Part shown: positions 1-12,459 of the stretch, piece after piece
Layout of the letters: every line of letters starts with the position of its first letter
Position numbering within the stretch: position 1 is the first letter of the stretch
Source: Muraenolepis orangiensis
Lineage: Eukaryota; Chordata; Actinopteri; Gadiformes; Muraenolepididae
Reading direction: 5' to 3'
Assembly: GCA_027704905.1 (NCBI GenBank)
Contig: CM051002.1
Span: 17,651,333-17,715,332 of the forward strand
DNA length: 64,000 nt
Notes under the pieces: generated by a model
Seen by the model: only the letters and a program-made list of their open reading frames with translations
Database searches by the model: none
What the model was told of the DNA's origin: nothing
Position numbers and translations under genes: made by a program

Positions 1-806
1 GGCGCAGATCCTGGTCCAAGCGCTCGTCATCACCCGCCTCGACTACTGCAACTCTCTCCTGGCGGGACTCCCCGCCTCTGCTACCAAGCCCCTCCAACGC
101 ATCCAGAACGCAGCAGCACGCCTGGTATTCAACCTACCAAAATTCTCCCACGTGACCCCTCTCTTCCGCGATCTCCACTGGCTTCCGGTAAATGCTCGCA
201 TCAAGTTCAAGACTCTGGTACTGACCTTCAGGGCAGTCAATGGAACTGCCCCAGCCTACCTCCAGGCGTTGGTCAAGCCCTACATCCCAGCCAGAGCGCT
301 CCGCTCAACTTCTGCCAGGCGACCTTCACTGATAACAACCAAGCATCGCTCTTCAAGACCCAGCTCTTCACGGCTCTGGCTCCACAGGTGGAATGAACTC
401 CCGTCTCATGTCAGGACGGCAGAGTCCCTCGCCAGCTTCCGCAAGAGACTCAAGACCCACCTGTTCAGAGTCCTCCTGGACTCTCCATGAACCCTCCTTC
501 TCCTTTGTGAACCCCTAACTTCCTTAAGTCCTGACATTAATAGCTCTTAGCATGTTGTATATTCTAGCAAGTGTATATCCTTAATGTTGATAACACGCTC
601 TTATCACAGCTACTTAAGCAGGTGACCTGGCAGTACCAAATTGTGTAATTCATCTTGTTAATATGAATGCTTGTGAAATGCTCAATTTTTATGTTTGCGT
701 ACCTCAGTGTTATGCTATTGTCTACTTCAACAAATGTACATCTTGTAAGTCGCTTTGGATAAAAGCGTCTGCCAAATGCCTTAAATGTAAATGTAAATGT
801 AAATAT
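1..806 (+). mobile_element. L2-like LINE, 3' end
   Basis: The left edge of the window lies inside a non-LTR retrotransposon read on the plus strand. It carries an open frame (2-490) followed by a 3' untranslated tail. The tail contains GCTTTGGATAAAAGCGTCTG at about 752-771 and ends in tandem ATGTAA units at 785-806, the kind of 3' end known for fish L2 elements and the SINEs that share their tail. The 5' part is outside the window. Family placement rests on memory of these motifs, not on a database search. Confidence 0.8.
2..490 (+). pseudogene. LINE ORF2 C-terminal fragment
   Basis: A frame open from base 2 to a TGA at 488-490 encodes about 162 residues of the C-terminal part of a LINE polyprotein, downstream of the reverse transcriptase core. 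Recognisable segments are RLDYCNSLLAGLP, LHWLPVNARIKFK and the closing FRKRLKTHLF, all typical of fish L2/CR1-like elements. No internal stop is present, so the copy may be young, but the reverse transcriptase catalytic motif lies outside the window and activity cannot be judged. It is not a host gene. Confidence 0.75.
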
Positions 807-929
807 GTTTGTTGTCGTATGAGAAACTCAAGGAGCGACAGACACAGGTGTAGCCAATTAACAACCAACTAACGACCCAACAAGTGGGCCTCCCCCCTGG
901 TCCTGTGTGAAGGACCCTATGGGAAGGGG

Positions 930-930
<1 letters not shown>

Positions 931-1020
<90 letters not shown>

Positions 1021-1021
1021 G

Positions 1022-1058
<37 letters not shown>

Positions 1059-1215
1059 GATGGTAAAAGCATGGAGGAGAACGAAAGAGAGGGAGAGAAA
1101 TAAATAAATAAATAAAGAAACAGCCAAAAGGATGGGGGGAGGAGAGGGGGAGAGAGAGAGAGAGAGACAGAGAGAGAGAGGGGGAGGAGAGGGGGAGAGA
1201 GAGAGCAGAAAATGA
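931..1215. repeat. (AG)n microsatellite with G runs
   Basis: Pure AG dinucleotides at 932-1010, a run of 14 G at 1011-1024, AG again to 1053, then imperfect AG/GGA-rich sequence to about 1215. Purine-only strand, able in principle to form triplex DNA. Confidence 0.95.
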
Positions 1216-1257
1216 GACCTCAAAAAAATAAACAGGGTGTCGGGTTTCAAAGGCTAA

Positions 1258-1460
1258 AGATGGGGTGTGGGCTGAGGAGAGAGTGAGGAGGGGGTGAGGA
1301 GAGAGTGAGGAGGGGGTGAGGAGAGAGTGAGGAGAGAGTGAGGAGAGGGTAAGGAGAGGGTGAGGAGAGGGTGAGGAGTGGGTGAGGAGGGGGTGAGGAG
1401 GGGGTGAGGAGAGAGTGAGGAGGGGGTGAGGAGAGGGTGAGGAGAGGGTGAGGAGTGGGT
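1258..1460. repeat. GGTGAGGAGAGAGTGAGGAG minisatellite
   Basis: Imperfect tandem units of about 10-22 bp built from GTGAGGAG and GAGAGTGAG. Purine-rich on the plus strand. Open frames through it encode only SPHPLLTLSS-like repeats and are not genes. Confidence 0.9.
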
Positions 1461-1556
1461 GCACAGGCATTCCATTGTCCAGGGCAATTATCAGTGGAAA
1501 ATAATAACAACAGATGGACCCAGAGCGGGGCGGCTAACATGATGAAATGTGAGAGA

Positions 1557-1578
1557 GGGGGGGGGGGGGGGGGGGGGG
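1557..1578. repeat. poly-G tract (22 G)
   Basis: Uninterrupted G run after an AG stretch; able in principle to form a G-quadruplex. Its length in the assembly is unreliable because polymerases slip on such runs. Confidence 0.9.
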
Positions 1579-1755
1579 TCTCTAGAGCCACACACACACA
1601 GCAGCCAGATGTGGACTTCCACAAGGACACTTTAATTCTCTCTCTCTCTAACAAGTCATCGTGATGATCAAGCCTCCCTCCTGTGTTAGCCGTGGGGGGA
1701 GAGGAGCGAGGGAGGCTCCGTGTAGCCGCTGTGTGAGACCTGTGACGGTGAACCT

Positions 1756-2288
1756 CCATGGTGAGAACCCCCCCACTCTGACCATGGTGAGAACCCCCCC
1801 CGCTCTGACCATGGTGAGAACCCCCCTGCTCTGACCATGGTGAGAACCCCCCCCTGCTCTGACCATGGTGAGAACCCCCCCCTGCTCTGACCATGGTGAG
1901 AACCCCCCCCGCTCTGACCATGGTGAGAACCCCCCCCCCGCTCTGACCATGGTGAGAACCCCCCCTGCTCTGACCATGGTGAGAACCCCCCCGCTCTGAC
2001 CATGGTGAGAACCCCCCCTGCTCTGACCATGGTGAGAACCCCCCCCTGCTCTGACCATGGTGAGAACCCCCCCCTGCTCTGACCATGGTGAGAACCCCCC
2101 CTGCTCTGACCATGGTGAGAACCCCCCCGCTCTGACCATGGTGAGAACCCCCCCTCCCCCCCGCTCTGACCATGGTGAGAACCCCCCCCCCCCCCGCTCT
2201 GACCATGGTGAGAACCCCCCCCCCCCCGCTCTGACCATGGTGAGAACCCCCCCGCTCTGACCATGGTGAGAACCCCCCCGCTCTGACC
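1756..2288. repeat. 26-bp C-rich minisatellite, 19 copies
   Basis: Nineteen copies of a unit starting CCATGGTGAGAAC, followed by a C run of variable length (6 to 14) and GCTCTGA. Copies differ almost only in the length of the C run, which indicates slippage. Each unit holds an NcoI-type palindrome CCATGG and the string GGTGAGA, which resembles a 5' splice site. The long minus-strand frames across it encode WSERGGSHHGQ-type repeats and are artefacts. Confidence 0.97.
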
Positions 2289-2520
2289 TGGGCTCCCGGG
2301 TTGGCTGGTTCAACGCTCCACTCCACAGGAACACACAACACGGAGACACACAACCTGGATCTATACCGCTTAACATCGTGTGGCTAAAAGACTGACGTGT
2401 GGGAAAGGATGTCATGTTTATTGCATCAGCCTTGAAGTTTATATAGTTGATACTTTAGAAAAATACCCATAGGTTGGGTTTAAATATTCCAGCTGATCGT
2501 GTCAATCACTAATAGGGCAG

Positions 2521-2523
2521 AGG

Positions 2524-2576
<53 letters not shown>

Positions 2577-2670
2577 AGAGGGAGGGAGAGAGAGAGGGAG
2601 AGAGAGGGAGAGAGAGAGGGAGAAACAGAGAGATAGGGGGTGAGGGAGAAACAGAGAGATAGGGGGTGAG
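2521..2670. repeat. (AG)n / GGGAGA-rich tract
   Basis: AG dinucleotides grading into GGGAGAGAGA and a repeated GAGAAACAGAGAGATAGGGG unit at about 2620-2668. Confidence 0.9.
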
Positions 2671-2734
2671 AGAGATCTCTTACATAATCTCAAGTGCAGA
2701 CTGACAGGAGAGTGGGGAGGGGTGGTGGGAGGAG

Positions 2735-2738
<4 letters not shown>

Positions 2739-2824
<86 letters not shown>
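2739..2824. repeat. (GT)n microsatellite
   Basis: About 43 uninterrupted GT units. Confidence 0.98.
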
Positions 2825-2825
<1 letters not shown>

Positions 2826-3048
2826 CCGAGTGTCAGAGGGTGGCTGATGTCTGCGGAGAGAAGCACAAAAGATCTGCCCTTCCTTTTACAAGAAAAGACA
2901 CGTTTTTGTTTCATTAAGTCACCAGACGAGAGCGTAATTATATCCCTATAGACCCCCCCCCCCCCCCCCACAGGACCCCCCCCCCCCCCACAGGCAGATT
3001 AAAGAATAGACTAAAAGGCAGCGTCTTCTTCTTCAGTCGGTTTCTTAC

Positions 3049-3325
<277 letters not shown>

Positions 3326-3825
3326 TCCTGTTTTTCATTTTCAGCCCAGTATGAAAAGTCACCATTCTCTCTTTCTGGAGATTTCCCTTTTCCTCCTTTC
3401 AAGACCCCTAAATAAAAGTGTTCTCTTAATCGAGTGTGGGGGGGGTTGAGGGTCCACGAGGGTCTTTTATCCCCCCCCCGGGCTCCGATGACGGGAAAAG
3501 AGCGTCCGAGACCCAAGGACGGAGAGCGAGGCGTGCTGATCTCCGTCTCGCTCTCCGTCTCTCGGGAATGGGGTGGAGCTAACAGATGATTGGCTAATTG
3601 TGTGTAGAAAAAAATAGACTAAATGTCAGAAAGAGGCAGCAAGAGAGAAGCAGCAGGAAAGTGCCGGCGTGTCGTACCCCAAATGCAGAAGAAGTCCCTC
3701 CAGGATTCACAGAAAGATGAGAGCTCCACAAGGGGGGGGGGCCGTGAAGAAGCACAAACTCGGAGAGCCCGGGATTTAATTATCTCATGGAGAATAATTG
3801 CCATTAGCCAATCTCGTCTGAAGGA
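3326..3825. other. single-copy stretch with AT-rich island
   Basis: No gene is seen. The segment 3771-3822 contains TTTAATTATCTCATGG, AATAATTG and CCATTAGCCAATC. These hold several TAAT/ATTA homeodomain-type cores in close order, a texture common in vertebrate conserved non-coding elements. Conservation itself cannot be tested here. Confidence 0.35.
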
Positions 3826-3926
3826 GCTGAGGAGGAGGAGGAGGAGGGGGAGGAGGGGGAGGGGGAGGAGGAGGAGGAGGAGGAGGGGGGGGAGGAGGAG
3901 GGGGAGGGGGAGGAGGATGAGGAGAG
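3826..3926. repeat. (GGA)n-rich tract
   Basis: Imperfect GGA/GGGGGA triplets; purine-only strand of about 100 bp. Confidence 0.95.
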
Positions 3927-4107
3927 GAAGTCTTTATTTTTGACGCGGAGGAGACAGGATGAGGCGGGGCCATCAGCCACCCGAGGTCCAGTTAATTAGA
4001 CTATTATCATTTAAATCAGGACAGCTTGTCACTTCAACTGGACGTTAAAACATCTGAGGGACGGTTGACATATGCACCGCATATAGAAAGTCTGTGTACC
4101 GTGTAGA
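3927..4107. other. single-copy AT-rich island
   Basis: Contains CCAGTTAATTAGACTATTA and CATTTAAATCAGGACAGC between two repeats. No reading frame; a regulatory element is possible, but only the sequence texture supports it. Confidence 0.3.
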
Positions 4108-4275
4108 CGTGTGTGTGTGTGTGTGTGCATGTATGTGCGTGATGTGTATACTATGTGTGTGTGTCTGCACATGTGTGTGTGTGTACATGTGTTGGTGTGT
4201 GGGTACATGTACTGTATGTGTATGTGTGCGTTATGTACCGTATATACTGTACATGTGTGTGTACAGTGTGTTGTA
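4108..4275. repeat. degenerate (GT)n / TGTAC repeat
   Basis: Imperfect GT repeat with GTATGTGTG and TGTACATGTG interruptions. Confidence 0.85.
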
Positions 4276-4569
4276 ACAAAAACAATGGAATGCTTACTCC
4301 CCATTCCCTCCCGCAGTATGACATTTTCTAAATACATAAAGAATAAAAATGAATAGTGACGGATGATATTTACATGTTTTGAATTGTGCAAAAAGATTTC
4401 AAAAGCATTTAAAGTGCCAGTAGTGCAGCAGCATCATGAATACAGTGCAGTGCTAGTATGCGTGTATTTGCATGTATGTCTGGACTATTTGCTAGTATGC
4501 ATGAACACCAGGCTTGAGGTGTGTGTTCACCGGGTTCCCTTTGAGCTGTAATGAGGACACAAAGCAGTC

Positions 4570-4627
<58 letters not shown>

Positions 4628-4930
4628 AATATCAAATATTTGAAATAATTTGCTTCTACCCAGGCTCTCAGATTTTTGAATAGGGAGTCTTTCAAGTCTT
4701 CTTTATTATCCTAGATTATTTTTATTCTTCTCTCAGCATTAAAATATAATTCATGTAAGCGGCTCTTTTTTCCTCATTCTTTTATTTATTTATTTATTGT
4801 TCCATTGTGTTACAATAATGGTTTATTCCTTCTAATTTGCATATTTTACGTATACAATAGCAGAGCAACCGAAGATGTCGCTGCCGTTAAGACAGGGGGA
4901 GGAAGCAGCCAAACGGTCGCCTAACCACCA
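4276..4930. other. single-copy AT-rich DNA with (CT)23
   Basis: No gene recognised. A pure CT array lies at 4575-4621. The rest is AT-rich, with a short TTTATTTATTTATT run at about 4783-4797. Confidence 0.6.
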
Positions 4931-4935
4931 CGACC

Positions 4936-5035
4936 CTCCTCCTCCTCCTCCTCCTCCTCCTCCTCCTCCTCCTCCTCCTCCTCCCTCCTCCTCTCCCCCG
5001 TCCCTCCTCTCCCCCCCTCCCCCCCCTCCCCGCCC
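4936..5035. repeat. (CCT)n and C-rich tract
   Basis: About 16 CCT triplets at 4936-4984, then C-rich CCCTCC sequence. Frames through it encode polyproline and are artefacts. Confidence 0.95.
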
Positions 5036-5350
5036 TAGCCTCTTGACGTGGGTGCCGTCCCGGGGCTGGGACGGGCCAATGACCCCCACCAAGCCGCGCA
5101 GCTCCGCAGGGACGACGTGAATCGCTACCCCAGACCTACAGCTCACGCTCATGATAGCAGTTAGCCTGTTAGCTTCGGCGTGTTTCCACACGCAGACACG
5201 CGCGCGCCCCATCAATATTTCACACCGTGTGAATATTAATCTGAAATCAGGAATTATCGAAATTATCATTCGAATTATCATTTGTCAATAATGCAACAAA
5301 AAAAAAAGAATTCAATAAAAAGAATGTTGAGCACAGTTTGAGGATCTGTT
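5036..5350. other. single-copy stretch, no gene seen
   Basis: Moderately CpG-containing at the left, then AT-rich with GAATTATCATTCGAATTATC near 5260-5280. Nothing recognisable. Confidence 0.5.
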
Positions 5351-5354
5351 CAAC

Positions 5355-5539
<185 letters not shown>

Positions 5540-5660
5540 GAGCGGTAAAGAGAGAAAAATAAAGAAAGGAGAAAGAAAAGATATAAATATAGGTTCCATT
5601 AAGATGTACAGGAGTCTGCATTGTGAAGCTCTGGAGCAGGAGTTAGCAGGGATGACATGG

Positions 5661-6042
5661 AGAGTCTCATCCTCACCCCAGAGCTCTCATCCTCACCCCA
5701 GAGGTCTCATCCTCACACCAGAGGTCTCATCCTCACACCAGAGCTCTCATCCTCACACCCAGAGGTCTCATCCTCACCCAGAGCTCTCGTCCTCACACCC
5801 AGAGGTCTCATCCTCACCCAGAGCTCTCATCCTCACACCCAGAGGTCTCATCCTCACACCAGAGCTCTCATCCTCACCCCAGAGGTCTCATCCTCACACC
5901 AGAGCTCTCATCCTCACACCAGAGCTCTCATCCTCACCCCAGAGGTCTCATCCTCACCCAGAGGTCTCATCCTCACACCAGAGCTCTCATCCTCACAACC
6001 AGAGCTCTCATCCTCACCCCAGAGGTCTCATCCTCACCCAGA
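5661..6042. repeat. 19-20-bp minisatellite (CTCATCCTCAC)
   Basis: About 19 copies of AGAGCTCTCATCCTCACCCC and its variant with AGAGGTCTC. The alternation of GAGCTC and GAGGTC units is irregular, and some units carry an extra A in CACACC. Reading frames of 154-155 codons across it are repeat artefacts. Confidence 0.96.
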
Positions 6043-6139
6043 GCTTGGAGACCTATTTTTTACTCTTCTAGTCATGGAGTCATTAAGTACATGCTTTTAT
6101 CATTTCAGATGCATTCCATGAGTGAGCAGGTTGTGTTTA

Positions 6140-6285
6140 GGCCTCCTGGTTCAAATGTCCATCGTGAGTTTAATAATTTATTCGGTGAAAATTAAAATAG
6201 TCATGCAAAAATTATAATTCTAACCAATTATTACGATTTACATGGCAATATGATTTTTTTTGTTACCATATCGTTCAGCCCTGGT
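6140..6285 (-). repeat. interspersed repeat with AGGGCTGAACGATATGG end
   Basis: The right end reads CCATATCGTTCAGCCCT on plus, that is AGGGCTGAACGATATGG on minus, followed by an A-rich run and weak repeats of the type TGCCATGTAAATCG. From memory this matches a common dispersed fish repeat beginning AGGGCTGCACGATAT. A related end is seen at 44586. The transposon class is unknown and the left boundary uncertain. Confidence 0.5.
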
Positions 6286-6518
6286 TTAAAACTAACCTAT
6301 TGCTTTACAAACTGGAAAGAGAGTGTTTTACCCACCAGGTGCCAGGCTCCTGATATTACTGGAGGAGATATTTTTGGGAGACTTATGGACGAGATCAGCA
6401 AATAACGCCGTGAATCACACCGAATTAAACATGACAAAAAGAACAGCCTCCCATTTCATTCAGCGGTGAATTAGCAATGCAGAGCGCCCACTTCAACGCC
6501 ACGTCAGTTGAAAGTGTC

Positions 6519-7445
<927 letters not shown>

Positions 7446-7448
7446 CAG

Positions 7449-7573
7449 GCGTGCAGGTGACCCCGTGTAGATAACGGCGTGCTGGTGACCCCGTGTGTGA
7501 TAACGGCGTGCTGGTGACCCCGTGTGTGATAACGGCGTGCTGGTGACCCCGTGTGTGATAACGGCGTGCAGGT
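7449..7573. repeat. 29-bp minisatellite, about 4 copies
   Basis: Units of GATAACGGCGTGCTGGTGAC followed by CCCGTGTGT. The CpG-bearing units are nearly identical, so the expansion is recent. Confidence 0.95.
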
Positions 7574-7684
7574 CTGCCACGTGTGTAACCCACGTCTCTG
7601 CTGCTACTTAACCAAATTGGCGGCTGTTGATAAAACCTTATTTACATAGCATTGTTGCTGGCTGTGATTACTATCAGGATAACA

Positions 7685-7895
7685 CCCCCACCGCCACACA
7701 CACACTATTACAAACTATTACAAACACACACACACACACACACTATTACAAACACACACACACTACTACTACAAACACGCACACACACACACACACTATT
7801 ACAAACACACCATTACAAACACACCCACAGACACTATTACAAACACACCATTACAAACACACACACACACAAACTATTACAAACACACACACACT
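7685..7895. repeat. ACACTATTACAAAC tandem repeat with (CA)n
   Basis: ACTATTACAAACACAC units separated by CA runs of variable length, about ten copies. Confidence 0.93.
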
Positions 7896-8274
7896 GCAAT
7901 GGAAAGTTGGACAGTAACGCTCCAACCAGCTCACACTGCCTCCCTGTGACGGTAGCCTGGCTGTCAGAGAGGTAAACAGATGCAGGGGGACAGCCTACAG
8001 TATATAATCAGTCAAGCAGCTGTCGCCCTGCCTTCCTTCATTCACTTGTTCCGATGATGGATTCTCATTTCTCGCCTCCCCCCCCCCCCCCACACACACA
8101 CACACACGCCCACACGCTGTCCTGTGGCAATGGGCAGGGTTAAAGTGTAGAGGAAACATCATTATCATAGTCGTCCTCCTCATCTCTCTGCTGTACGGCT
8201 AACAGTCAACTGACATTATTATTATTGCTGCGGTTCGACAGAGTGGTGTGAGTGAGAGAGAACACACACACACG
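7896..8274. other. single-copy stretch, no gene seen
   Basis: Unique sequence with a C run plus (CA)9 at 8080-8107 and ATTATTATTATTG near 8216-8229. Nothing recognised. Confidence 0.5.
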
Positions 8275-8403
8275 AGTATGGCGCCGTACGAGATGGCTGC
8301 CGTGACGCGAGCTCCCACACGACGACGCAGTTTTTTTGTTATTTATTGTTTTTATCGCGACTATCTTTGTTCAGGGAGTTAGCAGCACGTTCACTTATAA
8401 CTT

Positions 8404-9413
8404 TTGCACACTTCTGGAGATCAGATCGACAGTTTTTTCATTCTTTCGACTCGGTCACAGCTGGATTATCTCCGACCATCTTGGGCACGATTACACGCAA
8501 GCGTCGCCGGAAGAAGCGATGGGAAGCGAGCCGACATGCTAGTCAGGCTGAGACGTCGATCCGATCGCCCCCCACTACCCACCATTCTACTGGCTAATGT
8601 ACAGTCTCTGGACAATAAGTTAAGCAAGCTACAGGCTCGAATTCAATTCCACTGGGAAACTAAGGACAACTATTATCTGCCTTACGGACACATGGATGTC
8701 GGAGGGGGTTACCGACGCAGCTATCGAGCCGACGGGATTTTCCGTCCCCCGGGCGGACAGAACAAAGGCTCTCTCCGGTAAAGATCGCGGAGGGGGGGTA
8801 TACTGGCTACCTCGGGAGTTTACAACAGTAACCGTGACCGCTGGTTCCATTCGGCCATTTGGCGGCAGTATAGCTCAGGAGGTAGAGCGGTCGCCTCACA
8901 ACCGAAAGGACGCTGGTTCGATCCCCCGGCTCCTCCTAGCAAAAAAAACTGTCGAGGTGTCCTTGAGCAAGACACCCTAACCCTAACTGCTCCCAACGTG
9001 CTGACTGTCTCCTTGCATGGCTGACTCCGCCGTCGGTGTATGAATGGGTAATGTGAGGACATGACTTGTAAAGCGCTTTGGATAAAAGCGCTATATAAAA
9101 AGCCAGCATTAGCATTAGCATTAGCATTCCCCCACAAGCCAACACGGACACAGCGCTGAAGGAACTGTACGGGGCTATCAGCGAACAGGAGTCGGCACAC
9201 CCTGAGGCTGGTCTCATCGTGGGGGGTGACTTCAACAAGGCGAACCTGAAGAAGGTTCTCCCGAAGTTCTACCAACACATAACGAGCAACACACGGAGTG
9301 AGCGGATCCTCGACCACTGCTACACTCCCTTCCGTGATGGCTACAAGGCCCTCCTCTGCCCGCACCTTCGGCAAATCAGACCACCGCTCTATCCAGCTAC
9401 TCCCCGCCTATAG
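8404..9413 (+). pseudogene. LINE endonuclease region, frameshifted
   Basis: The frame from 8404 gives TILLANVQSLDNKLSKLQAR, the usual N-terminal edge of a LINE apurinic-type endonuclease. The homologous reading moves to another frame near 8700 (TGFSVPRADRTKALSGKDRG). It is cut by a SINE at 8861-9128 and resumes as TDTALKELYGAISEQE and VGGDFNKANLKKVLPK, then PFRDGYKALLCPH. At about 9370 it shifts again into the frame of the reverse transcriptase block. The segment is a relic with no host function visible. Confidence 0.8.
8861..9128 (+). mobile_element. tRNA-headed SINE inserted in LINE
   Basis: Begins GGCGGCAGTATAGCTCAGG. An A box (TAGCTCAGGAG) and a B box (GGTTCGATCCC) of the RNA polymerase III promoter are visible, followed by a body with TCCTTGAGCAAGACACCC, GACTCCGCCGTCGG and CGCTTTGGATAAAAGCGC. 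The tail is three to four GCATTA units. It interrupts the LINE endonuclease between REFTTVTVTA and ANTDTALKEL. Related copies lie at 27289 and 57994. A clear target-site duplication was not found. Confidence 0.88.
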
Positions 9414-10712
9414 GCAGAGACTGAAGCAGCAACCGATCACAGTGAGGGAGGTCCAATGCTGGTCGGACCAATCGGACTCTATGCTGCACGATTGTTTTGA
9501 TCGTGCTGACTGGCACCGTGGCGTTGCCTCGGCCAATAACATCAACGAGTACGCGTCGTCGGTCACCGGGTTCATCAAGAAGTGCATAGATGACGTTGTT
9601 CCGACAAAGTCGGTTCGGATATATCCCAACCAGAAACCGTGGATTAACGGCGATGTTCGCGCTGCCCTACACGTGCGTAACGCCGCCTTTGGCTCCGGGA
9701 ATATGGAGGAATATACGAGAGCCCGCTACGACCTCCGTAAGACCATCGTCACTGCCAAGCGGGAGTATAAGGACAGAGTGGAAGAGAAATTCAACAGCCA
9801 CGACGTGAGGGGTATATGGCAGGAGCTACAGACGATAACGAACTTCAGAGGGAGAACCAGTTGTGTAGAGAACTCCTCTACCTCCCTCCCAGGAGAGCTA
9901 AATACTTTTTTTGCTCGGTTCGACGTGAACGGCAGCCCGCCGAAGCCAGCGCCGCCTGAGGAGACCAGCCTGCTGAGCATCTCGGAGGCGGATGTGCGCC
10001 GCACCTTCAAGCGGTTGAACATCCGTAAGGCGGCAGGCCCCGACGACATCCCGCGCCGCGTCCTCAGAGCATGCGCAGACCAGTTGGCAGGAGTCTTTGC
10101 AGACATCTTCAACCTCTCCCTGTTCCAGGCTGTTGTTCCCGCGGCCTTCAAGATGTCTCTAAACAACCCAAGGTAACATGCCTGAATGACTATAGACCTG
10201 TAGCCCTCACCTCGATTGTCAGCAAATGCTTCGAGAGGTTGGTCAAGGACTTTATTTGCTCCGTGTTACCTGCCACACTGGACCCATGGCAATTTGCATT
10301 TCGTCAAAACAGATCCACGAACGAGGCAATTTCCATGGCCCTCCACACTGCCCTTTCCCACCTGGAGGGAAAGAACTGTTCGAATGCTGTTTGTGGACTA
10401 CAGCTCAGCGTTCAACACGATAGTTCCTGCCAAGCTCGACACCAAGCTTAGGCGTGCCCCCATCCACATGCAGCTGGATACTGGACCTCCTGTCGGACCG
10501 CCGCCAGGTGGTGAGGATGGGCAGCACCACCTCAGAGCCACTGACCCTCAACACGGGAGCCCCCCAGGGATGCGTGCTGAGCCCTCTCCTCTACTCCCTC
10601 TACACCCACGACTGCATGGCTATGCACAGCTCCAACGTCATCATCAAGTTTGCTGACGACACGACAGTGATGGGCCTGATCGCCGGCGACGACGAGACAG
10701 CCTACAGGGAGG
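9298..10712 (+). pseudogene. LINE reverse transcriptase region, frameshifted
   Basis: A 292-codon frame (9298-10176) carries the linker between endonuclease and reverse transcriptase and the first polymerase motifs (RKAAGPDDIPRRVLRACADQ). At about 10165 the homology shifts frame (VTCLNDYRPVALTSIVSKCF), shifts again near 10390 (VRMLFVDYSSAFNTIVPAKL), and once more near 10450. It ends with GAPQGCVLSPLLYSLYTHDC and the FADD catalytic motif at about 10648-10660. The thumb and the C-terminal part are missing because the copy ends at the (CA)n tract. The catalytic aspartates are present, but four frameshifts exclude a functional enzyme. Confidence 0.85.
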
Positions 10713-10714
10713 CT

Positions 10715-10715
<1 letters not shown>

Positions 10716-10747
<32 letters not shown>
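10716..10747. repeat. (CA)16 at the LINE breakpoint
   Basis: A short CA array replaces the rest of the LINE exactly after the codons for ETAYREA; the sequence to the right is unrelated. Confidence 0.95.
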
Positions 10748-11748
<1,001 letters not shown>

Positions 11749-11784
<36 letters not shown>

Positions 11785-11999
11785 CGCTCGCCCGCCCGCC
11801 CTTTTAAGAAGTCCCATCACTGTCCAGTAGTGATTGAAAATCAATTACTCCCTTCTTCTCTTGTCTAATTGAGAAAATAGGACCAGGGCTGTAATTGAAA
11901 AGAATGGCTATCAAGGGTGCATTCCTCACCATGTGGCCTTCCTTTATGGGCTCTAAAGTGCTTTCTTGCGCCCGAGCTTTCTACGAAATAGACAAAAAA
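11749..11999. other. (CT)17, then candidate conserved non-coding island
   Basis: A CT array at 11749-11782 is followed by unique sequence (11795-11998) with GTGATTGAAAATCAATTACT, GTCTAATTGAGAAAATAGG and GGGCTGTAATTGAAAAG. ATTGA/TCAAT and TAATTG cores recur, as in conserved enhancers of developmental genes. GATTGAAAATCAAT is an imperfect palindrome. Confidence 0.38.
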
Positions 12000-12001
12000 T
12001 G

Positions 12002-12084
<83 letters not shown>

Positions 12085-12110
12085 AGAGAGAGAGAGAGAT
12101 AGAGAGAGAG
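12000..12110. repeat. (AG)n with GACAGA
   Basis: Imperfect AG array with GACAGA and GGGAGA interruptions. Confidence 0.95.
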
Positions 12111-12199
12111 GATATTCTCTGTGAATCTTAACATTGTCATCTTGAATATAGTGAGTGATGAGTGTAGCTAATTGAATGCAGCCCGTCTATCCTTCTGTC

Positions 12200-12262
12200 A
12201 TGCACACACGCACACGCACACGCACACGCACGTACACGCACACGCACGTACACACACACACA
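12200..12262. repeat. (CACACG)n
   Basis: CA repeat with regular CG steps (CACACGCACACGCACGTACA). These alternating purine-pyrimidine CG steps favour Z-DNA. Confidence 0.9.
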
Positions 12263-12374
12263 CGTCAGCAGAAGAAAAAAAAGAAAAAAGACAGAGAAAG
12301 ACATTTTGCCACTCTGCACAGCAGGGTGCCAAGGAGATGCAGAAGTACATATTAGTAGGATGATTAGAGAATAG

Positions 12375-12392
12375 GTGTGTGTGTGTGTGTGT

Positions 12393-12458
<66 letters not shown>
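12375..12458. repeat. (GT)n with GGTG interruptions
   Basis: GT array interrupted twice by GTGGTG at about 12391 and 12428. Confidence 0.97.

Positions 12459-12459
<1 letters not shown>

Larger units (their letters stand above)
8275..10715 (+). mobile_element. LINE, 5' and central part, broken
   Basis: A non-LTR retrotransposon in plus orientation. It runs from a 5' leader near 8278 (ATGGCGCCGTACGAGATGGC) through an endonuclease region to the reverse transcriptase catalytic region, and stops abruptly at a (CA)n tract at 10716. Peptide landmarks are ILLANVQSLDNK, HRADRT-like VPRADRTKALSGK, VGGDFNKANL, RKAAGPDDIP, CLNDYRPVALTSI, FVDYSSAFNTI, GAPQGCVLSPLLYSLYTHDC and the catalytic FADDTTV. These place it in the CR1/L2/Rex1 group of fish LINEs; the exact family is not determined. 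Several frameshifts and an inserted SINE (8861-9128) make it inactive. Fragments at 30467 and 54403 look like 3' ends of the same family. Confidence 0.9.

Noticed and set aside
1247..2415. Minus-strand frames of 192-368 codons (SHHGQSGG-like)
   Set aside because: Translation of the CCATGGTGAGAAC minisatellite and neighbouring GA-rich repeats.
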